Shown here in pieces: positions 1 to 14,500 of a DNA stretch of 64,000 nt. The stretch's first letter is position 1. The number at the start of each line of letters is the position of its first letter. The notes under the pieces are model-generated. The model did not search any database. It saw nothing but the letters and a program-made list of their open reading frames with translations, and was not told the origin of the DNA. The position numbers were made by a program, and so were the translations under genes. The DNA comes from Anaspis maculata (taxonomy: Eukaryota > Arthropoda > Insecta > Coleoptera > Scraptiidae): NCBI GenBank assembly GCA_949128115.1, contig OX421961.1:128219050-128283049 (forward strand), in the 5' to 3' direction.

Positions 1-1616
1 AAGGCGTTTAACAACAGTTTCAACCGTCTCCCTTCAGGTGGCCATTTCAACAAATCCGGCGAAGTGCTACCTTCCAGCCAGTAAGCCCGACACTTTCAAC
101 TTCTGAAGCACCGCGTGCCGCATTGCTGCACGAGAAAGAGATTTTCTGCTGCCATCCAGAGACGTCTCAACCGGCCCTCCTGGTCCTCGACATCTGCTGC
201 TCCTGCGATTAGTTCCTGTGTTCGGTGACGTATATCCTTGACGAAGTCAAGTATTTTGAGGTGCCCCCTTTGTTTATTTTATTACACGGAATTAAGTGAG
301 GCAACAGAGTTTTGCCAGGATGCGTTAGGATAGACAAGAAATATATCTGTGCACAGAAATAAGGTTCTCTCCTAGTCGTTTGACCGCGAAATCAATTTCA
401 GGACGAAAGACGCGTCCTTTTAACTAGGTTTCGAAGGGATTAGCCACGGGTACTAATTTTGTTGTGGGTATATAGTCACACCATAGTTTTGCTGCATTTC
501 ACTTCACGAGTGTTTTTCGTGTGTACCAAGTTTTCATTTAATAACAAAGATTGTGACAATCAGTAAATTTTCTATTAGTAAACACATCTAGTAAATTTTC
601 TATTAGTAAACACATCTATTCCTCGTAAAAGGTACTTCTTTTTCTTTATGTGATAATTTTTACAATTTCAGCTCCTGTCAGTTGTCACCACTTTCCACTA
701 AAAAAAACCATCAATCGTAAGCCCAATAATCAAATAATAATAATCAATGATAATCAATCAATCAGCCCCATGAAAAAATAAACAAAAACGTGAGGTCTCA
801 CCGCGGACCCACGGCCGCTCTACACGAAAAACGACTGGCCGCGAGCAACAACTTCTATCTGGACTGGTAGCCCTGCTCCCAGTTTAGATAGGAAGTTACA
901 ACCCTTCGGAAGCATTTCCGAAATTTCCGGGAATTTTTCCAATTTTTCAGGAGATTTCCAAGCCATCACAACATTACTTCTGGATTGCACTTTTTTTGCT
1001 TTTTTTTAATCAATGTTCTGCATTCTGTTCACTAAGTTGGAAGATGTTTAGAGCTGGAAAATTGATTTATTGATGAATACTGAGAGATTTGTGGTCGAAA
1101 ACAGAATTTGATTCCATATAATTCGATGTTTCACATGAAAGGTGGTGCCATTTCAAGTTTCAAAGTTATGGGGAATGGGGGCAAAGAGATTGAAGATAAA
1201 TTAATACAGGTGATGGGGTTAAGGGGAGAGTGTAACGGTACAGTATGTATGAACGCGTCAGAATTTTAGTCTAAGTGTAGTCTAATTTTGCATACTTCTC
1301 AAATTACGGCGAGGCACTCTTTCTTAGTTGAAATATAGTTTTTTCTTGTAGCGTCTCTAGCAATTTTAAAATCCGTATCAAAAGACATAACTGATATATT
1401 TGCTGTATCTGTCGGCGATAAAGCAAACGAATTACATGCAATCTAGTGGCTGATAACAGCCCGTTTGAAACGAAAAGTACATGTGTGATTTTGAAAGATA
1501 CAGCAGCACACAGTGGTCGAGCTGGTCCATTCAAAACCAATTTTAACAATCAAACTTTGAAACGCTGGTAAGATTGAGCTTAAAAATTAGGGCAAGAAAA
1601 AGTGAAAAATACAAAC
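1..1616. other. Left-edge stretch; probably RIC1 intron or 3' flank
   Basis: RIC1 exon 14 ends at a GT donor at 1616, so its next exon lies to the left. I could not find that exon here. Positions 541-615 contain a short tandem duplication (about 31 bp, twice). Positions 100-240 are GC-richer and hold an open minus-strand frame of about 50 codons that does not match the expected RIC1 C-terminus. The remainder is AT-rich with no supported gene. Confidence 0.5.
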
Positions 1617-4600
1617 CTATTGTCTAGCTTTCCCACGCTGGGCACCGACTTTTTTCTATTGGACTGCGGAGATTCTGCGACGTTATTATTGTTGTTCTGC
1701 ACATTACTGGAGCTGTTCAGCCTGTTTTCGGCCACTTTCGGCGAAATCGTCGTGCTGTAACTGCGCACCCTTGGACCCTGCACGTTGCCCAAAATCAGCG
1801 AAATATCTTCAGCGTTCGGCGTCACCGGCGGCGTCTGCTGCGAAAGCCCCAGTTTGGCCGGTAAAATGAACGAATTGCGCGGAGATTCTACGTCATTTGG
1901 ATCTACGGAAAAATGAAAAAACGCTGAAAAGCTGAGCTCTCTGAAAAAAAACGGCTCTTACCGATGGCCCTGAGAAAACGGACTAGATCCTTGGCCAGTT
2001 CCCATTTGGACTGGTCCAGAGCGGTGTTGAGCAAGAGCGTGGCGTACTGCCGGCTCACGGAGGACGCCTCCAGGTTCTGCAAGATGATCAGGTAGGACGC
2101 GGCCGTGTCCAGCTGCCGCTTGGCCATGCACTCCTGAAAGAGATCTTTGGGCTTGCCGGCGGCCGAAAATAGGTACGGCCACAGCGCAATTTCAGTCTTA
2201 CGGGCACATTGCACCACGGTTTGCAGATAAACCGGAAATTCCATGATGAATTCGATGACGCTGGGCAGCTGCGCGTCCGGAATCGGTTCTTTACTGGTCG
2301 CTTCTTCTTCCAATACCTGTATCATTTCGTTTGTGTCAAAACATGTGAAACGTTAAAAATACACTACAGACCTCATGCAATAACAGTTCCAAAGAATGCG
2401 GAAAGTACGGCAAGCTCATGCAACTCCTAGCTATTTCCCAGGCGTGGTATCCTAAATTTCTTCTAATTAATTGACGGAGGATTTGATGCAAATACACTTG
2501 GCTCTAGAAAACTTTGATTTAAAAGAAACGAATGTGTTTTTTTGAGAAACGACTTACAGTTCGCTGGAGCACGCTAAACGGTAACGAAAACGGCGAGTTT
2601 GAATCGGACGAGTAGAGAACCGTGTCGTTTTCGGCGCCTAAAATTATCGCGTCTTCGAACAGAATGGCAAGCGGGTATATTTTCAGGTGGAACGGCAGCA
2701 TGATTCGTTTCGACATGAAAGTGTGTGTTTTGTCGCCGTCTTTGGGATAGAGCGGCAGCCACACCCGCATCCCGTGCGCCCCGCAGAACAGCCAAAGGGC
2801 TTCAGTCAAATGAGCCTGGAATATTCGTGTTTTTGAAAACTAATGGACTACAAAATTTGAAGTGAAAAAATTACTTTGTCGGCCCGCCGTCTGCTGGGCA
2901 CCCAGACGTTCTCAACGCAGCTCGCCAGCACCGTCGGCATGGAGCAAGTGTACCTCTCTCCGTTTCGCACCTCTCTCTGCACCATCAGCAACCTGCCGCT
3001 GACGTTGAGCACGATACTTTCGGAATTGTTGTGCTGCCCCCTGCCGGTCTCGGTCCGCAACGACGTCAGCGTGATCGAAGCTATGCAGGTGGGGTGGATC
3101 GCCAATGCCGATATGTCTACTATTTGCACCTTGTTTACGCTGATGTTTCCAACTGAAAACGAGAATGTCATTGGGTATCTAAAGTACTCTGGAAAGCCTA
3201 ATATGGAATCAAGAGCATTAGCTGTTGCCATCTGTTTGCCAAGTTAAGCCATCTGATCTTCATACTGTAAGGGGCAGCTTGAAATTATAAAAACAAAGGG
3301 GAAATTATAATGTGGGACAAATTAGTCTTGGTTGAGGAATGCGAAGAATATCGATTTGTTGCTTCCTGGCCTCGGGGTGACGCCGCACACCGGCATCGGT
3401 TTTGTGGGTGAGTGGAGATTAAGAGATGAGAGCCAGAAAGGAATGGCCCAAGAGAAGGACTCGGGGGTGAAAATAGAGGATTGGCGTCGTAGCAGTCAAC
3501 AACGGCAGATGTGCCTGAGGAAGAGAAAGTCAATATTTATCGAGAAGAATAAATTAAAGAGGGTGCTAAAAACACTGTGAATAATTGTAGTGCATCAGTG
3601 ACGAGAAAGGAAAACATTAAGGCAAGTCTGATTTCCACTGTAATCAAATGCTAATTGTTTAATAGGGTTGAAGAAATTGTTTGGTTTATAAAATGATAGT
3701 AGGTTTTGTTCTTGATATTTCGATCAGCCATCGTAAGCGTCAAGCCGATTTCAATTACCTGTAGTTGCTTTGAGCTTTTCAATGCGGCTCCTTGTTATCA
3801 GCTACCTACCTTCAAGACGCCAGAAAATGGTGAAAGCTTCAGTATAACCCTTTGGAAAGATCTCGTTTCCTGCAGGTTGATTCTTAGGTCAGTTCTGCTG
3901 AAAATCCAGCGCTCTCGACATATATTTGAATGAAATCTGGACGACAATCTCTCACGCGAAATTTTCCCCCATAGAATGAATGATTTAACCCTTTTCGCAC
4001 GACAAAGAGTTTATAAGCATTAGGTTGAGTTTCCCAAAGAGAACCCCTTGAGCAATGCCAAGAAAATTCAGTGTCGTTTCGAAAACACTTCAAGGTGAGA
4101 AAGGAACATAACATAATTTTTGCAGGCTGATTAATTAGAGGCTCATCGCGATAAATTGTATATCTGAGTGTAGATTTGAGTGGAGTTATTTAACCCAGCT
4201 TGAAATAGAGCTGCTGGTTGAGGCTGTAAGTCCAAACTACAGCACCAGCTGGATATAATATTTATGGAATGTCAACACTCAATTTTTCTGTAAATTATTT
4301 GATCAAAAATTAAAATAATGGCTATAAGTTCGAGATACCAAGACAAAACTCAGTGAACAACTCTCTCTAAGTACAATTGAATAACCAAGATTTCTTTCCG
4401 TACAAACAAAATGGTCCAGAAAATAGAAAGAGTTGGAACTAAATCGACTAGGTCTTGAATTAATCAAGCAGGAAATTGAAATTCAAGTGCGTTAGGAAAC
4501 GGGTTCATAAATAGTTCTGAAAATTAGGAAGAAAGCGAAATGGAATTAAATTGAACGGGTTGAATTAATTAGTCGCAGGGTTTTCGCACGTAATTAGGCT

Positions 4601-7600
4601 GTACTTTTCTTTCAGAAACCGAATGTGAACTTGAATTAACTGATTCCTAACGCTGGCTGGATTCAGCACGTCTGGAAATTATGTAATGAAGAATTAAGCT
4701 AAACTAATTGAATTGGCGATGATTGATTAATGCGCAATAAAGAATAGGTGTGGTGTTGAATGACTTTGTTTATTTTTTAATATTTATTCAAATTCATCCC
4801 CTTTCAAAGAACGTGAGGTTACAACTATAGTAGGCTTGAGGTATTAGTGCGACGGGAATTTGAGGTAGGTGGAAGTTTATTTAAATGACTAGGTAAAGGT
4901 AATTAAAATCTCCGGCAATGAAAAGATAACGTAGGGTCACTAGACGTATCACAGCTAATCAATTTAATGTAGGGAAGGGTATCTCACAATACGGAGTGAC
5001 CGAATAAATTTCTCTGTCATTTCAAAACGATATCATAGCTGATCAGCCAATGATTACAAAGGTGTTGTTTACGAGACGGGGCTCGTACAACATCAACGAT
5101 TATCACAAGGGGTTTGTTACCAGTGGACGAAGAGGGGGGAAATTGAGACGAGAATAGAATTGGGATGGAGTAAAATACACGACAGGGCTGGCCAGTGATC
5201 TACAAGATGCACGTTGTGTCCTGGTTCACCCATTTTGTGGGGAATTCGCGTGGAATAGAGTGAGCTTTACTCGTTGTTGATTTTATTTTACCTATTTTTT
5301 ATTTCAGGGAGTGTTTGATTCATTCATTGAGTGTGAATGGGCTCTTTCTGGCGGCAGTAGCATGTTTGCGATTGGTTCGAGCTGTTTGCATTACTTTCGG
5401 CCAGTAGTCACGAGGCATGCTGGGCTGGCCGCCCCGGTTGAGCTGGCTCAGTAGAATGTGAAGGTTCTAGATATACTACTCCAGCTGGCGTCAGAGCTGG
5501 ATGTTATGCATCCGTTCTCCACTTTTAGAGCAAGTAGTGGGCATTCCTCGTGTTTTCGCTTTTGTTGGCCTTGCAAGAGCATTTCCATAAACTGTCCGTT
5601 AGGGTGTATTTTGGGTTCTCTTCCCAAAATTTAGGATTACGTTGTGTTATGTTCATGTTACTTCTTACTGATTTACTGTTTCGAGTGGCCACACCTATTT
5701 TATACACTGTGCATGGTTTCTTCTTCTACTGTGTGTCTGAAAATTCTTTGCCACCTTCATGTCCACGCCAAGAGAAAGAGTCGAGTGTTTCACTTTTCCT
5801 CTCTGGGGACCCCAACGGCACTAATCGAGTTTGTTCTAGATAACTCCAGTCTCTCTTTGCATGTTCTCGCGTCGCTCTCTGACCAAAAGCAAACAATACA
5901 GGGGGGGGGGTGAGTGGTGAGTTTTGTTATAAGGGAAAATCTTCAATTCAACGAAGTCTCGAAATTCGTAGAAGTCAGCTCAGCGGAGCATGCTCCTTGC
6001 GACGGCTTGGCTTTGCGTGGAATTTCTATCACATTCCTTGCCTTTCTGATGCTCAAGTGATGGCATCATAGAATGCCTTTCCGCACTGATAAACCCCAAT
6101 ATAGGGGCGAAACACGTCTCTGTGGAGTTTTGGTCTGGTGATACGATGTGGTAGCAATCTGAGAGTTCCGTTTATCAAGAACCGTGGGTTCGTTTTGGCC
6201 CTAAGAGGCGCATCCATTTGCGTTTTGTTTCGTTTGGAGAGAGCATTTTTTCACGGTGTAGCCAGGATGTCTACCGCACCCAGCAATAAAGTAGGTACTT
6301 ACCGTTATCGTTCTCTCGCAACGTCCAAATAGACACGTGCGCGTCGGTGCCGAAAGTGATGAGTTGATCCTCCAGAATGTTCATCAGCAGCAACGGCGCC
6401 TGGACGGCCACAACTTTGGCGAATTTATTGTCCAATTTCGTGTCTTTCGGGTAGAACCTCAGCTCGTCCGCATTCTCTATGTAACTGTAACAGCCCATGA
6501 CGATGTAATCCCGCCACCACAACAGTCCACCGGTAACTATGAAGTCTTTTTCTTGAGTTTCGTTGCCGAACAATTTCCACCGCCGCGTCTGCATGGAGTA
6601 GTGCGCCAGACCGGTTCTGCCGGCTATCGCCATGTTTTGTCCTTCTGGGTCTATCGCGGAGTACTGTAAAATTATTGGTGGTCAAAAAAATGTACAGATG
6701 AGGAAGAATCGAAGCCGAGGCTCTCACCCTGATGGGCCAGTTCGTTGCCGAATACGTGGACGGAACCGGGATGACCAACCACTGGCGTCCTTCGGCCAAG
6801 GTCGACGTCAAAGTGACGGCGGATTCGCCGAAAACGCCGTCGTCTTTGCCGGACCGTTCCGAAAACATTTTGATCAGGGTGTCGGCGGAATTGACGTACA
6901 GTTTGTCCTCGCCTTGTAGGTACAAGTGACTTTGGTGGCTCTGAAATGATAAAATCAAGATGATGTAGATCAGGTACTTGAGGTATATAACGTGAACAAA
7001 CATAACCAGCTAAACTATCCCTGAAGGGGCATTAGCTCCCTGATGTTTGTTTCTCTTGCAAATCTAAATAGTTCAACGCAAGTCAATGCTAACGCAAGAT
7101 TTTTTTCACAAATCTTGCGGTATTTATCAAATATTCAAAAACGATATATTTACGTTGTAATAATTAACGAGAGAGGTATGAAAGAATGAATAGAATTTAC
7201 GATGCCTCAATACAATTGAGTTATTGTCGATTTTTTTTTTTCGCAATTTGTTTTAAATGCCAGACCGTCATTTAACGAATTGGGGAGATGTCATCACTAG
7301 GAAATGCGCTTTCCGCTGACACAAGGCATCAGCAGTAAAAAAAACGTACTTTGCTGTTTTTTATCATCCTCTGGAAGAACGTGATTTAAAATAGAAACAC
7401 CCTGAATAGAAATAATATAATAATATAGAAATGGAGTAACAGAAATATTTACCATGCACGGATTGATGGTTAAAGCACTTTTGACGAAATCCAGCTGCAG
7501 CAGGCTAGTCTTCTGGACGGAATCGTCGCCATCGCCGCCCGTCTGTTCGGGCTCTTTGTGCAGCATCCACAGCTGGTAGCCCTCGGTGGCGAACTGCATG

Positions 7601-10600
7601 GACGCCACACGAAGCGGGTTGCAGCGCTGTATGTCGGTGTTCAAGCCGTAGTCCCAGCCCAAGGAGCACATCAAGAGTGCCCCGAAAGTCGACCACATCG
7701 CTATGCCTCCCCTGGTCCAGGAGGCCACCAGAGCGCAGCCGTCGGGCGTCCACAAGACCTGTCCCACGCATCCGGGATCGCCCGGGTAATCCTTGCTGCT
7801 CAGCACGCAGTTGTGGGAAACCTCAAGGCCGCCGGTGCTATCGTCCACGTAGTACACCAGACATTCAGAGCTGAAATTTGGACAAAAAAAATCAATTTCA
7901 AGAACCAGTTTGAGAGAAAAACTTTTTACTTCTGTCGTCCAAAAGTGATCAAACGGTATTTGTGATTCATTGTGGTGCACGTCGCGTCTTCGATTCCTTG
8001 AGCCCAGATTCCTTGCACTTGCTGCAAATATGAAAAAATATTTTAATGCAATTGAAAAATTGGAAGCACCTGAAGAACGTACATTAGGATCGAATTTCAA
8101 AGACAAAGCAGTAAGGAATGCTGCACGTCCGTCGTTGAGGACTATGGAAAATCCACCGACCAATGGAGAGTATTCGATGTCGGTAATGTAGGTGTTTTCT
8201 TCAACGATGGGTATGGCTAGAATTAGAGTTGGCATTAACGTTCGATTTGTGGCAGCAGACACTGCCACCCAATGCGGTAGCGTCTTTTTACGCAAAATAA
8301 ATTTCAACGTAGAATACAATGTCCGCCACTAGCGAAGCGATGCGGCAATCGGAAGGCGAGTAACAGCCGAATTTATTCAATGTTTTTTTTTTCAATGCTT
8401 TGACTTCATTTGCTTTGCAGATTGTATAAAGAAATTTGCACAAATAAGAAAGTTTCTCGCATATCGTAACAACTGATACATTTCATAGCCAATCAAGATG
8501 TTTTCTGATATACGAATAAATTGTTTGTGGATTTTAATAAAAAAGGACAAATATCTTGATCAGGTCCGAAGATATGATGATGGAAAGGTTAAAAAGTACA
8601 ATTTTACGGAAAATTACGAATCAAGCAGTGATTCTCGCGAAGATGTCCGGTCCAAAAATGATTGATGCCAGCTGATCACAGCCGCCACAATTGGAAAAAT
8701 CAATCTCGAAGGTATTTGAATTGATAATTTGATAGAATTAAAATGATTAGCTTCAAAAACGTTGCAGGGAGGATGCTAACATGAGAGGCCCCGTGACAGA
8801 CATGATGACGAATCTTTTAACGTTGTCACTCCGTTATAATTTATTCATGAATGATAATTCATTGAGAAGATCATACCTAGAAGGTATGACGAAATAGATA
8901 ATTTTGCGAGATGCAAATTGCCGAGGTCAAATATGACGCAAGGCTTGCTATTTTATAGATGAAACGGCAAAAATCTCTGCCGTTTGGTGACTTTATCACT
9001 GCGTATCACTAATTTCTTCAAACATACTATGGAAAGGATAACATCGCAAGGCGTGAGGCGCCGAGGCCAGCTATGACACCAGGCCTCGCCTTCTTCCTAG
9101 AAGATGTCTCTAAAATAAATAATGTCGTTTCTTTCTTGATTTTTTCACTCTGTTCTCATTATTTTTATTTTCTTCATGAGATGGTGGAATGTTCAATGTT
9201 CCAATTTGCAAGATGCAAAACGTCGAGGTCAGGGCCTCGCTATTTCGCAGAAGATAGAAAGCAAAAAATGTTTTTCCTTTGGACCTTTGGTAAGTTTGTC
9301 AACAGGTACGTATCATCAATTTTTGCACAACATGATGACTTTGTCTTTCGTTGTTATCTTTGTCACTCTGTAATGATAATTTTCTACAAGATGAGATAAA
9401 ATGGACAAATTCTCAAAATGCGAAGAGTCGAGTTCAGTTATGGCGTTAGGCCCAACTATTTCGTAGACGATGAGAAGCCAAAATTATTTTTTCTTTGGTA
9501 ACTCTGCCACTTCAAATCATTTTTCCTTGAACATATGACGAAAGGGACGATCTTGCGAGGTGTAAAGCGCCAAGGTCAGCTAAGGCGCTAGACCTGGCTA
9601 TTCTCTATAAACGGAATGAACTACAATTCTTTGTCAACTTTGTCAGTCAGCTACACAATAAATGCAATCCTGCAATATTTGATGCAATGGACAATCTCGC
9701 GAGGCGCCAAGAGCGGAGGTTGGTTTTGACATTACGCCTCGCTATTTCCTAGAAGATGTAAAAGATGTTTCTGTCGACTTTTCGATTCCGTATCAATATC
9801 AATAATTACCTGTGAGATTTGAGAAGGAAAACAGTCCCGCGAGGCGCAGGGCGCCGAGGTCAGTTATAACGCTATATCACGCGATTTAAAAAAAAAATGT
9901 TTTTGTTAAGTCTGACTCCGCGCAACAATAATTTCAGGACACGATGTAAAAAATGAAAATGGACAATACCGCGACGAGCAACGTGCCGAGGTCAATTATG
10001 ACGCTACGCATCGCGTTTCCTAGGAGTTGATGTGTAAAAATGTCTTTAGTTGACTTTGACAGTCCATATCAGTATCGATAATCACCTGTAAAATTTGATA
10101 ACATGAAAACTCGGCAAGGTGCCGAGGTCAGTGATGACGCTATACACGAGATTTATAAACAACTTCTTTATGAAGTCTTTCACTCCTTAACAGTAATCTC
10201 ACAATAAGATGTGGAAGGATGAAATGGATAATATCACGAGGACAAAATGCCGAGATCAGTTATGACGCTACGCCTTAATATTTCCTGGACGGTATGTGAA
10301 AAATGTATTCTCTTTGTTGACTCTGTTGGTATCAACAATTTCTTCGAAGATTAGGTTGAATAAGTTGAAGTGCAAAGCGCCGAGGTCAGTTATGGCGCTA
10401 GGTCTCGCTATTTTGTAGAGGATATGGTGTAAGAAATGTCGTTTCTTTGTTATTTTTATCACTCCGTTATCAATAATTTTCTGCAAGATACGATGTTCTC
10501 GATGATTTCGCAAGGTGCAAAGCGCCGAGGCCACTTTGTGAACTTTATTACCCCCTATCAATAATTTCTTGCAAAATTTGATGAGATGGACAACACTGCG

Positions 10601-11502
10601 AGGCGCAAAGCGCCGAGGTCGATCAGACCTCGGTATTTCCTAGAAGATGTGATGTAACAATTTTCAACTTCATCAGACCTATTCAATATAAAAATTGAAT
10701 GCAAAATTTGATCAAATCGAGTGTCAAACAGAATATCCCACGAGGCGCAGAGCGCCGAGGTCAGTTATGATGCTACGTCATGCTATTTCCTAGGAGATAT
10801 GATACCAAAAAAAAAAACAAAGTCTATCACTCCATAACAATACTTTCATGGCAAGATGTGATGAAACTTACAATCGCTCGAGGGGCAAAGCGCTGGGGTC
10901 AATTATGACGCTACGCATCGCTGTCTCCTGGAAGATGTGATGTGAGAGTTGAAAAGTCTCTTCTTTGTCAACTTTGCCACTCCGTACCAATACTACCAAT
11001 AATTTCCTACAAGATGACAAGGGTGATTTCGCGAGGCGCAAAGCGCCGAGATCAGTTAAATCACTTCGTCGTGCTATTTCCTAGAAAATTCTGTACTTTG
11101 ATGCACTCTGAAATACTTTTTTCTGTTAGCTTTGTCAGTACGTATCAATAATTTCGTAAATATTTGATGAAAAAGACAATGAGACGTAAAGCGCCGAGGT
11201 CAACTATGGCGCTAGGCTTCGCGTTTTCTCCAGATGATTCATTTATAAAAATATTTTGTCTTTGTCTTTTTTGGTAGGAAAATGAGAAAAAATAAATCTT
11301 GAATTCAACTTGGAACACGAGAAACTTCGACTTAATAGAAGAATACTTCGACTTTTATTTCTAAATTTTGACTTCATCAACACGAAAATGTCCACTTGAA
11401 ACATGAAATACCTGAACTTTTATCTAAAAATTCGACTTCAAATTGGAAAATTCAATTCAATTTGATCCCAAAATTTCGACTTGAAATAATATAAAAAATT
11501 TC

Positions 11503-11539
<37 letters not shown>

Positions 11540-14500
11540 TTGTGACTTTAAACACGATAAACTTTTACTTAAAACACAAAAAACTTTGCCTTAAGACCTC
11601 GAACTCAACTTGGAACACGAAAAAAATCGACTTTAAACAAGAGAACTTTGACTTTTAGTACTTTACCTTTGAAAACTTCGACTTCAAACAAAAACTTTTA
11701 CCTACTTCAAACAAGAAACATTGTCTTCTGTTTCGAAATTTCGACTTAAAACGTAAAAACCTTCGATCCTTGTCTCTAAAGTTCGACTCCATCAACACGA
11801 AAAACTACGACTTCGAACAATAAAACTTTACTTTTATCTATAGAACAACGACTTCAATCTCGAAATTTCGACCTGGAATGTGACAAAATTGGACTTCATC
11901 TGCAAAAATTAGACTTCAAACAAGAAGAATTTTGGCTTGGAACACGAAAAACTTCTACTTTGAAAAACTTCGATTTTTATCTAGAAATTTTGACTCCAAA
12001 CGCAAAAACCTTCGATTTTTACCTGTAAACTTCGACTTCCGACACAAAAAATGTCGACGTGAAACTTGAAAAACATTTACTTTTATTTAAAAATTGACTT
12101 CAGCATTAAATATTTCGATTTTCATCTAGAAATTTCTTTGACTTCAAACACGAAAAATTTTGTCTTGGAACATGAGAAATTTCTTCAAACAAAAAACATC
12201 GTCTTCTCTCTGGAAATTTCGACTTCAGGCCCAAAAACCTTCGATTTTTATCTCTAAATTTCGACTTCATCAACACGAAAAAATGTCGACTTGAAACATG
12301 AAAAACCTTGACTTCTCTGAAGTCTGAAAATTCGACTTCAAAATGATAAATGCCGACTTTGATCTCGAAACTGTAGCCCAAACGCAAAACCTGAAATTTG
12401 AAAAACTTTGACTTTAACTGAAAACTTTGACTTCAACACAAAAATCTTGACTTGGAACACAAAAAACTCCTACTTTTAGAACTTCGACTTTGATCTGGAA
12501 ATTTCGACTTGAAATACGAAAATTTAGCCATTATTCTGAAATTCAACTCGAAACACGAGAAACTTCGACTTTGAACAAGAATACTTCGATTTTATCTCAA
12601 ACTTTAGACTTCAAACTCAAAAACCTTCAACTGTTATCTAAAAGTTTCAGCTTCAGACATCAAATTCAGACTTCAAACACGGAAAATTGTCACTTCAATA
12701 CAAAAAACTTCGACTTTTATTTCAAAATTTCGACTTTAAATACAGAAAACTTCGCTCCGAACACGACAAATTTTGAGTTGAAACTTGTTTTACAGGTCGA
12801 AGTTTCTACCCTGCTTATGGACTTTGAATAAATACCACGGAAACAATCCTTATGGAGATTTTTTCGTTTCCAAATTACTTCAAATGGGAAATTTCCAACA
12901 TTTTCCAATTTACTGTGATGCCTTGCAATTTTGAATTCATTTTACTAGGATCATACATGCTGAAGGAATTACTCGTGAGTAGTATGAATTTATACAGGGT
13001 GTTCGGGTCTGGTTATAACAAACTCTGAGGGATGATTCCCCATCAAAAATAAAGCCGAAAGAACAAAAAACTCATGGTCCTAAAATGCTTCCTTAAAAAG
13101 ATATAGGGTGTTGAAGTTAACTTTTTTAAATCGTTTTTTCACCGCAACTTTTGAACCATTGGACCGATTTTGATCAAATTTGAACCAAAGTTTAGTCAAC
13201 TGAGTCTCCATCGAATAATAATACCACAATTCATCAAAATTTTTGGGGGTGTAGATAATAGGAGACTGTCCCCTATTTTCGCCCCTATTTTCATCTCCCC
13301 TGATCATTTTTCAAATTGTTGGTATTTTCGGATTCTACGTTCAATTTAGAAATAAAAGTTGCTCTTACAAAATTTTGATTAGAGGCTTCATTTTCAAGAT
13401 ATTTGGGTTTGAAATATTGAAAAACAACACGAAATCGCCACTTTCCAGGACCCATATTGTTTTTTTCTGAAAAACTTTATGTTTCTCAGCGAAAATGGTG
13501 GTTTATCAACTTAAAACACCCAGAAAACTCATTCCAGTTGACGAGTCATGAGTTTTCTTGAATTTTAATTTTTAGGCTCAGGAAAGTGGCGATTTCGAGA
13601 TGTTTTCCAATGTTTCAATCCCAAATATCTCGAAAACGAAGCCCTTAATCAAAATTTTGCAAGAGTAACTTTTTCTTATAAACCGAACGTAAAATCCGAA
13701 AATATAAACAATTTTGAAAAATAGTCGGGGGAGATGAAAATAGGGGCGAAAATATTGATGAATTGTGGTATCATTATTCGATGGAGACTCATTTGACTAA
13801 GCTTTGGCTCAAATTTGATTGAAATCGGTCTAACGGTTCAAAAGTTACGGTGAAAAAACATTTGAAAAACTTCAACACCCTTTATCTTTTTAAGGAAGCA
13901 TTTTAGGACCATGAGTTTTTTGTTCTTTCAGCTTTATTTTTGATGGGGAATCATCCCTCAAAGTTTGTAATAACCAGACCCGAACACCCTGTATATTCGG
14001 ATTCAAATTCAATTCGATTCAATTTTACTATGTACATAAATACAGGGTGTTGAAAATTTCAAGACTGTTTTGGAAAATATTGTAAAAAAAAATTCTCGCT
14101 TCCAAATCATTTTAAAGCGAGGAATTTCCAGCAAATCTTTTCTATACGAATGATCAGGATCATCTCTCAGCCATAGAATGTCAAATTTGAAATAAAAAAA
14201 AAATGAAATTGTTTAGGAAACCAATGATGGGGAGCAGCAACTATTTTTCTAAAGAGCCATTACATTTTGGGTATGTAAATGAAAAAATTCTTGGCACCTT
14301 GTAACAAAGCATCAAGTGACAATCATGAAAATCAACGCGAATAATCAATATTCTATCCTTTTCCCTTCCCCCATCACCATCTAATCTAACCCAATTGATT
14401 TGTTCACAGTAAAAAAAAATCAGAAATCCCAAAAAGAAACTTTACACATGGCCTTTGATGTCAACTTTCAAATTCAAGGTGTTTTCGGCAGTTGTAACTC

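Noticed and set aside
12066..12831. Several open frames in the TTCGACTT array
   Set aside because: Low-complexity repeat translated in different frames; composition Phe/Lys/Asn/Ser-rich with no domain.
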